The notes beneath the pieces are model-generated. The model ran no database searches. It was not told where the DNA came from and saw only the letters and a program-made list of their open reading frames with translations. Shown here one piece after another: positions 36,301 through 48,300 of a stretch of DNA of 64,000 nucleotides. Numbering within the stretch: the first letter of the stretch is position 1; each line of letters starts with the position of its first letter. The DNA comes from Paramecium octaurelia (Eukaryota > Ciliophora > Oligohymenophorea > Peniculida > Parameciidae): NCBI GenBank assembly GCA_905182995.1, contig CAJJDP010000145.1:58816-122815 (forward strand). Direction: 5' to 3'. The translations under genes and the position numbers were made by a program.

Positions 36301-37002
36301 TTAGTGTTGTCTACTGCGATATCCTCTAATATAGAATAGCATTCATAGCCAATAGACTTTATCAAGCATAAATCATGTTGGATAGAGCATTATCCAATCT
36401 AGAAAAGGTAAATATGCTTATCCCTTATGTAATAGTTGTGTCCCACCTGCGAACATCCATACGGAGTCATGATTTATGAAGGATATGCCTTACTCTGTGA
36501 AAATCTGGAAAGAGTTTAAGAAGACAACATCAAAATCATACTGGAGTGTCCTTCTCATAGTCTATTCAATACCCTGACTTATGACCAAAGGTATAAGATT
36601 ACTGTCCAAATCTATTTACGTAATGAGCAATTAGGAAAGTATTTCGATGATTACAAAAACAATGGATTCGAAGTATACTTGTTATAAAAACTATAAAAAT
36701 TCACAGAAAAAAAATAATAAGAGAGAATTTCCATGAAATAGCAGAAACTAACTAAAAAACAAACTATCCTTTTAGACTTTGATACCTAAATGTAAATCAA
36801 GTAAGGAGCAAAAAGAGAGGCACTCATGAATCAAGACAAAATTACAGATGTCAAACTTAAAGTTGGCAACACTGGCTATTATAGAAAAGCATACAGAATT
36901 TGCAAAGTCATATTCAAAGAGTACAATGAACTCTACAGGAGAGTAGAAGACAAATTCATAGAACTGAGCAGACAAGAAGAAAGAGAAAATAAAATCGACT
37001 GA
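27324..37002 (+). CDS. Anoctamin (TMEM16)-domain protein, giant, 3,216 aa
   Basis: One frame of 9,651 coding bases with a single 28-nt intron (36408-36435). The start is ATG 27324 and the stop TGA 37000-37002. About residues 860-1330 are an anoctamin domain: PSDEVREYYGEKIALYFTFL before the first membrane segment, SLLIPGIIGLICTIIQSL (about 889), then at least seven more hydrophobic helices, including GLLGLFAPLFPASMFIGFVW. Anoctamins are Ca2+-activated lipid scramblases or chloride channels. The first 860 residues resemble the long cytosolic N-terminus of ciliate anoctamins. After an acidic cluster (about 1371-1395) comes about 1,820 residues of soluble, helix-rich sequence, partly TPR-like (for example YKEAHNHFQMLYNHY). 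Ordinary anoctamins are 700-1,200 residues, so the C-terminus is exceptional. Confidence 0.85.
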
Positions 37003-37009
37003 TAATTAT

Positions 37010-38761
37010 ATGTTATATTATAAACCTAAACATCTAAAATCGGTTGTTCCTTCGATCTTCACAACGGAACCTCCGAGTGCAGCTGATTCCCTTATTTTAG
37101 ATTCTCGCATACTGAGTGAAGAAAAGCTCAATCTGAATAGTAAGTTTGCATTGCTTGATCAATTCAGCCATCGAGCCTTTGATATCAAAGAATATAATCT
37201 GACTCAAAGAGAATTGCCAAGCAGAAAGAAACACTTCATTTAGAATAACAAATTGGATGTTTGGGGTGAAACAACCTTGACTCTCTATAGAAATCAATTC
37301 CTATATACCTCCCTAGATATCCATGAAAAATATTCACCTGTAGTCTTATTCATTTACGTAAAAAAAGGTGATCCCAACACTAAAATGCGATTGTTTTGTT
37401 CTGTCAAATTCTAATAACCCAATCGTTTCAATGCAGAAATCGAAACTTACGGTCGAGTGCTCAAATATCACTCTAAAGAAGGCGCAACTTTTTATGATCC
37501 TACACTTTACGTTGCCATATTGGCACATAATGATGTGGTGATTACTATCAAAAATGAATTTGCCAAGCCTCCAATTCCTAGGAAAATACCTTAAATTAAA
37601 AAAAAAGATGAATTCTGTTCAGATATAGAAGAACTAGCTGATTTAATCATCCGAAAACGTAAGCTCAGATAGAAATCCTTAAATTTCATTAATCTTAATA
37701 GATCACTACCCAGAAAATAAAGAATTGAATCTCCCTGTAACACAGAGAGATTAAAGGAAATTAAATTTAAATAGACAATAATATAAAAGGAGCAAAGCTT
37801 AAAACGAATTGCTTAGATAGCTTTGCATGATGTTGCCAAAGAAATCAAGTAGAAATAGATGAACATACAACTAAAGTAATCTGTTATACTGATAAATGTA
37901 GATAGATGCATAAAGAATGGGTATGTAAGAAATGGATTTAGATTGTCATCTTAGTCAATTACATTGTACCATCCATCAGCAATTACGTTAAAGTACAAAA
38001 ACGCATATCTGAAAAAAATATGAGGAAACAAATATTGACTATGCAATTCATCAACAAAATTAAAAATAACATTTAACATTAAGGACCCAAAATTAAATTA
38101 AGAACTTTGCTGCTTTGTTAAATGAGTATGTAGATCTGCATCCATGGTCAGAAGGATAAAGTTAAGCAGAAGAGTAACAATATCGTCATCGAAATCCTCA
38201 GATAAAACATCAGAAGCTACTATACAGTCACAAAAGGCCTACACACTGTTAATCTAAGTAAGTGATCATTTGGATTTAGTTAAAAAATGTATCAACATGC
38301 TTGTTCGACACAAGAACAAAAGGTTGGAATTCATGGCTTCGATGAAGATTGCCATATCCCATCAATGCAAACAAATCTATGGCGACATCTTGAAGATGAA
38401 ATAGCAATCAATCTCGCAACTGCCCCTTTAACAATAGTAGCAGCAGGAAAAGAATAAGAACAAGAGGGATCCCCTTCATTACTTAATTCATGATTAGTAT
38501 AGAATTTATTAATATCATTTTAATAGATAATTTATAATGTTTATATATAAGAAATTATTTACGAATGTGTTACAGAAATGGAATTAAGATTTTGATGCTT
38601 TTCGAAAGGTCTATCATGAAAGTCAGAAGAAAGGATTGGCTTTGTTGTTGAGACCCTTGCCCCTAGAAATACCCAAGGAAGAGATTATTAATAATTATAT
38701 TGTGGAGGAATTGGATCGCAGAGGATTGATAAATTATTAATATTATCCGTTAAATTAATGA
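37010..38761 (+). CDS. Conserved-looking unknown protein, 565 aa
   Basis: The ATG lies only seven bases after the anoctamin stop. Introns of 32 nt (starts GTACAAAAAC) and 22 nt (starts GTAAGTGATC) restore one frame of 566 codons. About residues 75-190 contain an all-beta-looking region (WGETTLTLYRNQFLYTSLD, PVVLFIYVKKGDPNTKMRLF). The rest is basic and helical, with Gln runs. I do not recognise the family. The stop codon overlaps the start of the next gene as ATGA. Alternatively a 23-nt intron (starts GTTAAATTAA) would fuse the two into one protein; both readings keep all frames open. Confidence 0.6.
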
Positions 38762-39321
38762 ATTCTCCAAGAGCAGAAACTCTGGATTTAGAATTAAGTG
38801 ACACTATCAACAAGATCTATAATAGTTGTTAGAAGATCAATGATAAACATCTCAGAATAAGGATATTGCAATGGTTAGATAAAGTGAGAACTCCAACCCA
38901 CAATTTTATTTGGAAATAGAATTCTTTATTATATGCTCGTGTTCTATTGGAGATGACTCTTGAAAAATAATTAGACAAGCCCTTTAGAGGAGTGCCTCCA
39001 GATGGGCCTTTGCCGAGATTGGACAAATTCGATGTTGTAATTGATTTTTGATTTAATAGTAAGCCCCAACAGGTTTGGTCGAAACTCAAACAGGTTCAGT
39101 AACCCCAGTCTCCAAGGAAACCTTTGGGAGTCATTTTGAATAGAAATTTTACTCCAAAGTTAAAGACTGAGCCTAATTCATACAAATGCAGCAAATTTCA
39201 TAATAGTCAGAAATCTCAAAAGTGGGATCAAATTAAGGTGACTTTGGAAGGGGCTAATAAAAATATGCAAGAATTTAAACAATTTTTAGAAAATTTATAA
39301 ACTTAATAACTATTTCTTTGA
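38758..39321 (+). CDS. DUF4485-like protein, 178 aa
   Basis: ATG 38758 overlaps the upstream TGA by four bases. One 27-nt intron (starts GTAATTGATT, ends AATAGTAAG) gives 179 codons. The first 95 residues match the pattern of the DUF4485 domain as I recall it: LDLELSDTINKIYNS, then RIRILQWLDKVRTPTHNFIW, LLYARVLLEMTLEKQLDKPF and PPDGPLPRL. The remainder is basic and Gln/Lys-rich. In known proteins this domain is N-terminal, which supports a separate gene starting here. Function unknown; proteins with this domain are often coiled-coil. Confidence 0.6.
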
Positions 39322-39328
39322 ATTATTA

Positions 39329-40837
39329 ATGTTATTTATTATTTTATAAATCCTATTGACTTAAGCATAACAAAACTAAACTAATTTTCTTTACCTTTTC
39401 AACCAATCTGCACTCGAAATTCAAGTAACATTACACTCACACTTGCATCAGCCATTTATTTTGGCATCATCAAATAAATAATTTGAAAATATCTATTATG
39501 TGGAAGGATAAGATAAAATACAGTCTTTGAATTATGATCATGAGTCATTCATCACAAACAACGATGTTCATGTCATATTTACTGAGTCTGCTATCGATTT
39601 GTACATATATGCTGGGTACTTAAATCAATCATATAATCAATACTCTAATTTCTCAATCCTAATCTAGAATCGATCTGGAGAATGCTCCTCCTTTTGTATT
39701 CAACAAGGTAATACATGTAATTCAATTAACAAGTAGTGTTTGTGCAAGTCTGGCTATTTTGGAAAGTTTTGTTAACTCTAGAGAACCATTGCTGTCTTGC
39801 AAACGTAATATGATATTATCATAAAACCTCTTGAATGGATATACATTGGTTTTGAAACCAAATAATTGAATTTGAATGACACTTTAAAATTGAGAATAAG
39901 GGATCAGTCATCTGAAATGTTGATGGGATTGGGTATGGAGGGAATAGAAAATCATGATGTTCCTAATGTCCATTATGATGCCTATATGATTCCAAAGAAA
40001 ATTCAGTAATAGATCTACTAATTGAAGGGTGATTTAATCTATTATCAATAGATGTGTGAGAATTGCTCCTTTTTGAATATTGGATTTTACAATTAGCATT
40101 CATACCCAATCTTGTTTTATTTCGAATTGTATGATAAGGAATAATTGCTAGAAAGTGATCCCTATCATCTATAGATCATCTTCCAATCTATCTTTCTCAC
40201 TTTTTTCATATTGATCACCTATCTGATATTTCGGAAGATAAGATAAAAACAACAAAGAGAGTAAATCAGATTAGTGCAAAGAGAGTTTAGAGTCAATAGG
40301 AGGAGAAGAAGAATGTAGCAATAATAGAATGAGGATATCCTGAAAGGGTTTAATTTAGAATTTATCCAAACATACTTCCCACAATTTTATTACTTAGATT
40401 TAATCGACAAATATCCCTAATTAAGTGAATTCGTTGAATGTGTAGTTTGTTTAGAATCTATGGCTCCTCCTCAATAAGGTAAATTGACAGAAAGAGATCA
40501 CATAGATCATTGCTCACTGACTCCATGTTATCATCTATTTCATTAGCATTGTCTATTCAAATGGTTACAGACACAGAAGTGTTGTCCTTTGTGTCGAAAG
40601 GAATTTATAGAGCAGAACATAAAAAGTAAACCATGGATTAGTTTTAATAATGATATAAGTTTAAGAGAAACTAGTAGAGTTAATCCATTTGTGCAGAGGA
40701 TGAAAACAAGAAGTGAAAATACATAGCAATCTGATATTCCTTTGATGGTGGACACTGAAAGTGTGGAAACCTAACCCAATAAAGATATTACTGTAAATTT
40801 AGCTTAAAAGAGTGCAAGGGATTTGATAATAAGATGA
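39329..40837 (+). CDS. Membrane-anchored RING-H2 E3 ubiquitin ligase, 502 aa
   Basis: A single intronless frame of 503 codons. It begins with a signal peptide (MLFIILQILLTQAQQ). An extracytoplasmic region holds an EGF-like cysteine cluster (CLCKSGYFGKFC, near residue 140). One transmembrane helix lies at about residues 285-303 (SIFLTFFILITYLIF), followed by a basic stop-transfer stretch. The C-terminal RING-H2 finger (about 371-425) has CVVC, then CYHLFHQHC and CPLC, in the C3H2C3 order. This is the plan of type I membrane RING ligases (the PA-TM-RING group and relatives), which ubiquitinate targets at endosomal or ER membranes. The start lies seven nt after the upstream stop. Confidence 0.88.
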
Positions 40838-41007
40838 AATTGTATTTATAAATTATGGGTATTTTATTTAAATGACTCCATTAACTTAAGATGAATGTAA
40901 TAAAAATCAATTCTGATTTGCATGTCTTCATCTCAAATAGAGTAACTTAATATAATTAATAAATTGATTATTAAGCAATAATTATAACAGTCTTGTTCAT
41001 TTAATTA
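40838..41007. other. Short intergenic spacer
   Basis: 170 AT-rich bases between two plus-strand genes. No additional feature is seen; it must hold the 3' end signals of the RING gene and the promoter of the next gene. Confidence 0.5.
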
Positions 41008-42821
41008 ATGGGAACATGTTAATAGTGTAAATCGCATCTTGACATCAACAATCTCACCATCATTGACTAACTTAGCAATGATTTTATAGTAGTGTAGGAT
41101 GATTATTAGCATCCTTTGTATGGTTAAGTGAATTTACTTGAATATAAGGAACTCAAAAAATTTGATTTTAAATTAGTACATAAACTTATTACATTTGTAG
41201 AGAAAGAAGACTTTCAACAAGCATTGCAATATTACGAAGCCAAATTTTATGGGTTCAATCATCCTAATCTTTTAATAATACATGGTATTGCATCATTATC
41301 TTAAAATAGCAATGTAATATAAATAGATAGATCAGTTCTTTAACACCCAATACAAATTGTCACTCTTTTTAGATTACTATGAAACTACTCTTGCTTAAGA
41401 ATTAATATATAGAAAGAAAATGTATTTTGAAGAAGGTGAAATATTATTCTTTCTTGATTCACTAATTGGTAGCCAGGCATTTCTCTAATCTAAAGGCCAT
41501 GCTTTGCCATCACTCAAATTCGATAACATCTATCTCTCTCATCTGCTTAATGGAGCAATTGCATTAAAAGTCTAAAGTCCTTTATTTGATTCAACTGACT
41601 AAGATTTAGAGTTCAGAACTTTATATGATAAAATCCAAAATGGTGAATAAGTCAGATTGCAGGATTACACATACTTGAGTCCAGAGCAATGGCAAATGAT
41701 TCATAATAAGAAGTTTGAACCCTATGATGTTTTCAAGAGCAATGTCTTCGTTCTTGGTTTAGTAAAATATAATTACATTTAATTAGATGACTTTGGAATT
41801 GTGCTCTGTTCGTCAAAGTGTTAGCTTGTATTAAGATTACATGATAGATCAGAATCTTTTAAATGAATAAATCAACAAATTATAGGATCGATATGGAGAA
41901 GCATTACCTTTGCTTTTAGAAGCCATGTTACATTATGATCCCAAAGTGAGATGCGACTTTTTATAGCTAGATGATCTATTGAATTTGTCACAATTATTAA
42001 ATGGCAAAAGATTAGTTCAAATTTGGACAAATGAAGATTTCTAATATAGCTTAGTCGAAAAAAGAGTATCAACTATGAGAAATATTCTTTTAGGTTCATT
42101 TTACAACAAAGCAACATTCTCTTGTCCATCCTGAAGTTCAATCTTAATTATCTAATTAGTCATTATTGCAAAAAGGCTCACACTTATCCCTTCGATAAGT
42201 CTTGTCTAAGAATTCAAAAGAATCAAAAGCTTCAAGCGTATAAATATTATCTCCTAACCAAGTCAATTATTCAAAAGAGAGAATCATATTCACCACAAGC
42301 ACAATAAAAGAATTTATTTAAAAAGTTCGAAACTGAATAGGCTTCCAAAGGAGGCAGCAAGAAACTAATTACTTAAGACGGATTTGGAGTGGAATCATTA
42401 TCAAATGGATTAACTTATGAAGGTATTTTTTAGGGCGGCAAAAAGCAAGGGTTGGGTAAGCTGATTAATGATGATAATGAGATTATTTATGAAGGATACT
42501 TTTATGAAAATCAGTAAATTTTATATAAAATATTAGATCAGATTTCATCGTACAGGAGTTCTTAAAAATTAAAACCCATAACAGTTATCAACGCCATTCA
42601 ATTACAAAGATTTCAATTAGTTGGGAAATATGTGGATAAAATATGATGGCGATTTCTAGTAAGGGAAACAGGATGGATATGGTCAATTGACATTATCCAA
42701 TTAAGAAATCTATACTGGACTTTTCAAAAATGGAGAGGTGAATGGAACAGGGGTGTTCCTAACTAAAGATGGTATAAAAATTGCAGGAAAGTGGCTTAAT
42801 GGTATCTTTTAAGAAGAATGA
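41008..42821 (+). CDS. Pseudokinase with C-terminal MORN repeats, 561 aa
   Basis: Five introns (22, 25, 28, 25 and 28 nt) leave exactly 562 codons. The start MGTCQQCKS has Gly2 and nearby Cys, as in N-myristoylated and palmitoylated proteins. About residues 20-330 fold like a protein kinase: NHPNLLIIHGIASL, FLDYYETTLAQEL, then YLSPEQW in place of the APE segment and NVFVLGLMTLELCS with LHYDPKVRCDFLQLDDLL in the C-lobe. The catalytic HRD loop reads GHALPSLKFDNIY, and no DFG is found, so it is probably inactive. A Ser/Gln-rich linker is followed by MORN repeats (LTYEGIFQGGKKQGLGKL, YDGDFQQGKQDGYGQLTL, YTGLFKNGEVNGTGVF), which often target membranes. Confidence 0.8.
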
Positions 42822-42941
42822 GAATAAAAGTATATATTGATCATTACTATGAATTAATTATAATCTAAGCATCTCATACATAATTATTTATATGGAAAAC
42901 ATATTTAAACATAATTTAAAATCTTTGTGTCATGAACTAAA
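42822..42941. terminator. Convergent 3' region
   Basis: 120 bases between the stops of a plus-strand and a minus-strand gene. It must contain both polyadenylation regions; no specific element is identified. Confidence 0.4.
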
Positions 42942-44916
42942 TCATTCAAATAATTATATGGTGTTTCTCCACTCTTACAATTCAGTTGAATTTAATTAGT
43001 ATTTTAATTTAATTTATTACGAATCTATGTCTACAAAATGTCTGAAAAATTCATTTAAACTAGAATCTTTACAAAACTTAAGGGCCAAAATTGATAACTC
43101 CTCTATGGATGAGTATTATCTAAGATTCAAACTTACTGAGGGATCATTAGCCAATATAAAATTGGAGATTGCTCTAAAAAGCTTTCGGTTTTCTTTCACA
43201 TACTTTAATAAATATTAATTATTTATGGATTTTAACACTTATTCATCATGTTAAGTTAATTATATTTCAGAGAGACTAAAATTTATATCCTTCTTTTTTA
43301 TTCTATCCTAGAAATAATCAACAACCTTCGAAAGAAACTATATCACCTTTTCATTTACAATATAATCTTAAATTTGGGAAATCTCACATATTACACTTTA
43401 AGTAGCATTTCCATATTTCAAATCACTTAAAATACCTTCAAATTCTACTCTTCTCTGATTAGATTCAACAATCAAAGAAATCAGTTCAGAAGACTTAAAA
43501 ATAATTTTTTTTCTTCTAAATAGATTTGATACTGAATCTTCTAATTCACGTACGCACTTGTATTGGTATCTATTAGCTAATTGTTATTTAATGGTTTTAT
43601 TATTATCATCTTAGATTATTATTGATTTCAATCTATTTAATGTAGTAAGTCCTAACTTAGATTAAATATTTTCTTTAAATTTATGTAATACATTTATAAT
43701 CTATTAGAGGATTTTCTTAATTGCAAGTTAAATCTCTTAATTGATTGTTGATGAATTATTGATTTCAGAAATGTTCTACTGGATCTCTTATAATAATTAG
43801 TCTACAACCTAATGATTATTGTCAAAACCTCCTTATTCATGAGGAAGAATTTATTAAAAAAGAAGGAGTATTTTGGAATTTAATGGGCTTATTAAATCTT
43901 CTAATTGCCTTAGTTTTTGATATTCAATTTAAAAAGATTGATTCAATTTAGAACTTTGTAATAACTCTTAAATCTTGAATTTATCTAGTTTGGTCCATTT
44001 TTGTTATGTTATTATTTTATCAAATTATATTTAAATTTATTTGTTAAAATTTCCTTATATTATCTCCTACATATCCAATTTCACAAATAATTTCACATAT
44101 TCTGTTGAAAGCAATTGTAAGAGGTTACTAAAGCTTAATTTTAAGACTGTATGATGGATTGATTTCAAAATCTCTTTTGCCTACTGAAAATCTCCAATTA
44201 ATCCTTCACTCTCTATATTGACATATAGGCCCAGAATATATGGAATTATAGGTTCTACTCTTTCTAATTTAGGAAATCGTTGTTCAAGCTTTTTGATCAT
44301 AGCTGATTTTCTATACCTAAATTACAAATAACATTAGATTTTACTCAATTTTTTCTAGAATTACTGATTTTTTTGTTGGGATTAGATTGATGCTTAATGA
44401 TCTTCTCAGTAGAGTTGATTCTTTTAGGCTAGACTTTCTTTAAATAAACTAGTGTTGAATTTATTCATCTGAAGAAAACAAGTCTTGAAGCAAATCCTAA
44501 GAGTAAATATTACATTAGTCTATCTCAATTAAGTTTAATTGATAAGGTATATTGAATTAAGCTAGATTTTTATCTATGAAATAGTTTAAAGTTGAATGGA
44601 TTTGTTTGTTGATGATTTACTTTTAAACTTCAAGAACAATTTTAATGGATTCACTTTTAGCTCCCTAAACTGCTTATTGAGCTGTAACAGTGCTTTCTTA
44701 TTGTTGCTTAATATCAAGATGCATCAAGTTTGATTGGTTATAAATAGCAAACAATTTATTCAAGCCCAGATTAACAAGTTAGGGTTGTGATCCTTAAAAA
44801 TACTCAATTAAGCAGTCTATTTCTTGAGCGCATCCCAAAATCGATTCCAAGTCATTGTATATCTTAATTGATAGTTCATTTTAATCATCAAAGATTTCTG
44901 AGATTAACAAGCTCAT
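42942..44916 (-). CDS. Helical protein of unknown function, 648 aa
   Basis: One 28-nt intron (starts GTAAAATCTA) gives exactly 649 codons. The sequence is helix-rich throughout, with long amphipathic stretches and no Pro/Gly-rich breaks (KLEQRFPKLERVEPIIPYIL, IQDYIVNEKVIQFLSKVVDY). This recalls subunits of vesicle-tethering or Golgi complexes, but I cannot assign it. Gln is frequent and encoded mostly by TAA. A plus-strand frame on the opposite strand (43027-43460) is open for about 145 codons but is judged an antisense shadow. Confidence 0.65.
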
Positions 44917-45341
44917 TTTAAGATATTAATATTTTAGTAAGAATTATAAATATAGATTTTGTTAATGATGTAATAAAAAATATACACATCGATTTTCAAA
45001 GTGAAATGAATTTTGAATTTCATCCATCATCATAACGATTATCAGTAAGAAGGACTTGATTTGTATTATATCAAGAACTTCTTATTTATATTGAATTAAT
45101 AGAATAAATTCTACAGATTTCTTCAATTTTATTTTCATAATATCAATCACTTTTAATGGCTTCCCTTATATAACTCAATTGGCTTACTTAATTAACAAAA
45201 ATGGTAAAAATGAATTATTCCAACGAAAAATATTTCTTATTGTTAATATAAATTATATTTAAATAGTTTAGAATATATTAAGAATTAGAGAAGAAGCTTT
45301 TATGAAATACTTTTATTTATGTTATAAATTCGATTTCTTCA
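44917..45341. other. AT-rich intergenic region
   Basis: 425 bases between two minus-strand genes. I see no supported coding frame or RNA gene. It should contain the promoter of the helical protein gene and the 3' end of the giant secreted protein gene. Confidence 0.5.
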
Positions 45342-48300
45342 TCATTTTTTATTTCCTCGCAAATTCTTAGATTTCTTGACTTGCTGATTGACTGCCAAAA
45401 AACTTGTTTCGTATGAATCTAGAGTGATTATATAATATTTATTATACCTCCATTTTTCTTTATTTGTTGTTTATTTGGTTTATAATTTGAGAACAATTCT
45501 TGGATTTCTTATTCAACTTCTTGCTTTTTAGATACTCTTTCAACTTTAGCTACTGGTTCTTCTGAGATTGATGATTCCAATTACACTTCTGAACCTGATG
45601 CATGAGATAACATACTAGATATGATATCATTTTTATTTTGGGTCCAATCCAAGTAGATTCTTTCGAATTCATAAGGAGATAAGTTATCAGATTTCTAGTT
45701 GTCCTATGAGAATCTGCCCTTCTTGATTTACAAATCATTCTTAATCTTTTCCATAACTTCTTATTTTCTTTAGTTCAATTCTTTTTCATAATCACTCACT
45801 GCTTAATTAACAGGTTTATCCAAATAATACCTTTCTCCATCATTAATTTTGTTCTTTGATGCAGCTTAAGCTTTTTAAGTTCTCAATAGTTCTTCAATTT
45901 TCTATTAGAATTCCTTATCCTTATTTTTTTCATCAGTGACTGCATCTACATCTTATTCAACTACATCTACCCTCTTTTTCACAATGACATCATCACTATT
46001 GTGAATCTATCTAAGTTCTTCCACATTCTTTTTAATATCCTAATAAATTTATTATTCTTGATCTCTAGTTTCAACTCTTTTATTAGTTGATGCCTCTAAT
46101 TCATGAACTAATTCATTAACAATCTAATCAAATTACTCTTCATGACTCAACTATTATTTCTCTTTTTGCTTTTTGTTGATAATCTACTGATGTAATTGTT
46201 CTTCAAATTTAGTTTATTTTTCATTTTACTCAATTTTCAAAGATTTATCTTACTACTTATTTTATGGTTTCTATTCCCTACTAACTTTTATTGAATGCTT
46301 TTCTTTCTTCTCATTCTTCTCCTATGCAACCCCATCCTTATTTTCAACGGTATGCTCGTCCTCGTCATTTTCAATGCAATCCTTCAAGTCTTCAAGATTC
46401 TCAATAACTTCTGGTTCAGATTTAACTTCTAAGTTTTCATCTGCTTCAACTTAAGGCATTTAAGAATCATTATAGAAAACTTCTATATTATCCTCTTGAA
46501 CAGTTCCTTCTCCATTGATGTCTTCGTTAGTAATAATGTTATCCGCTTCCTCTTTTATAGTAATATTCTTTTTCAACAACTACTTCTTCTTGATTTCAAC
46601 CTTAGGTAGATCTTCAGATTTGGTTTCCTCAGATGCAGCTGCATTTTCTAAGGTAATTTCGTTTTCTTATTCATCAACTTATTCGTCTATTTATTATTAT
46701 CCCTGTTGTTCTGGTTATTAAGTAGGGATGTTAGATTAAGCCTCAGTTTCTACTTTTGAGACAGATAAGCTCTTTTATTAAGATTCTAATTATTTCTAAG
46801 GTTCTTCAGAATTGGACTAATTAACACTTACCTAATTCTCTTATTAATTAACATCAGCTTAAATCTCTTATTAATTAACATCTACCTTATTTTCAGGTAT
46901 TTAATTCTCTGATTACTCAACGACTTGATTTTACTCTGATTACTCAACGACTTGATTTTAGGCTACTTCTTATTATTAATCTGGTTTATCTACATTTACT
47001 TATGTTTTGATTTCTTAATTTGCTTCAACATTCTATGATTATTAATCTTGTGTAGTGTTTCCCTCCTACTATTTAACTGAATCATCTTTTGCGATATTTG
47101 CATTTTCCTATGAACTTGTATCTTCAAATGAGAGATCATAATCTTTATTAATATCAGATTCTTGATCACTACCATTAGAATCACCAGTATAGACCATTAC
47201 TCCATCACTAACAACAGCCTCTTCATTGGATTAAACTTAACTTTCGTATATCTCTTCATTTTCTAATTCTTAATCTTCTAATTAAGCATCATCTTGTTAA
47301 GTTTCTTGTTTTTCAGTTTATTCTTATTATACATCTGATTGAACATCTTATTCATTTGAATTGTCCAGTTGATAATAATCATCATCATAATTATTAAGAT
47401 TTTCATCAGCATCAAGATTTTGATTAGATGTCACTTCATCATTAATTTTAATAGTTTATTATTCATCCTAATTATTTTATTCATCAACTTAATCGTTTGA
47501 TTGAACTTCTTAGTTTTATATCACTTCAACTTTCTATTCAATATCGTTGCCCTATTAAACTACCTATTCTTAAACTGCAGGTTCCTATTAGGCATTTGTC
47601 TATTGTTAAATAATTTAATCTAACTCATTATCTAAATCATCCAAATAATAATCATCATCAGAAGCATTGTTGGTAATTGTAGAATCATTATTAGTAACAA
47701 TGGTTAAATATTGTTGATCTTCCTTTGTAGTCTCACTCTATTGAGTGTCAATAACCTCACTTTATTGTGTGTCAATAACCTCACTCTATTGTGTGTCAGT
47801 AACCTCACTCTATTGAGTATCAATAACCTTAGGTTCTTCCAAAGTAGGTTAAGATGGTTATTCCAAACTGAGATTATCAAGTTCCTTTGCTAACTCATCT
47901 AATTAGGATTGGAATTAATCAAAATTAGTACCATCATTATTTAAACTATTATTTTAAATAACATCAGTTTCCATTTAGTCATAATCCAAAGGATAGTCAT
48001 CTTAGACAATGTTATTCTTAGTTATTTAATTAGCATTGATCTCTACTTAATCTGAAATCAAGGATTAAACATCAACATCAGCTTCTCCTAAATTCTTATC
48101 CTCCTCCATTATTTGAATTTCCTTTTCAGTTACATCCTTGATTGCATCAGTGATGATTTCAGATTACACATAATTATCTGTGTCTTCAACAATAATTGGA
48201 ACTAAATCGGAACTATCATCAGCGAAAATGCTGAGATCCACTTTCTCAACTTCAGCTTAGACCTTAACAACTTCTCCAATTAATTATTATTCTGGATTAA

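Noticed and set aside
43027..43460. Plus-strand frame open for about 145 codons
   Set aside because: It lies opposite the 648-aa helical protein gene, which has a restored spliced frame and better composition. Long antisense frames are expected with only TGA as stop.
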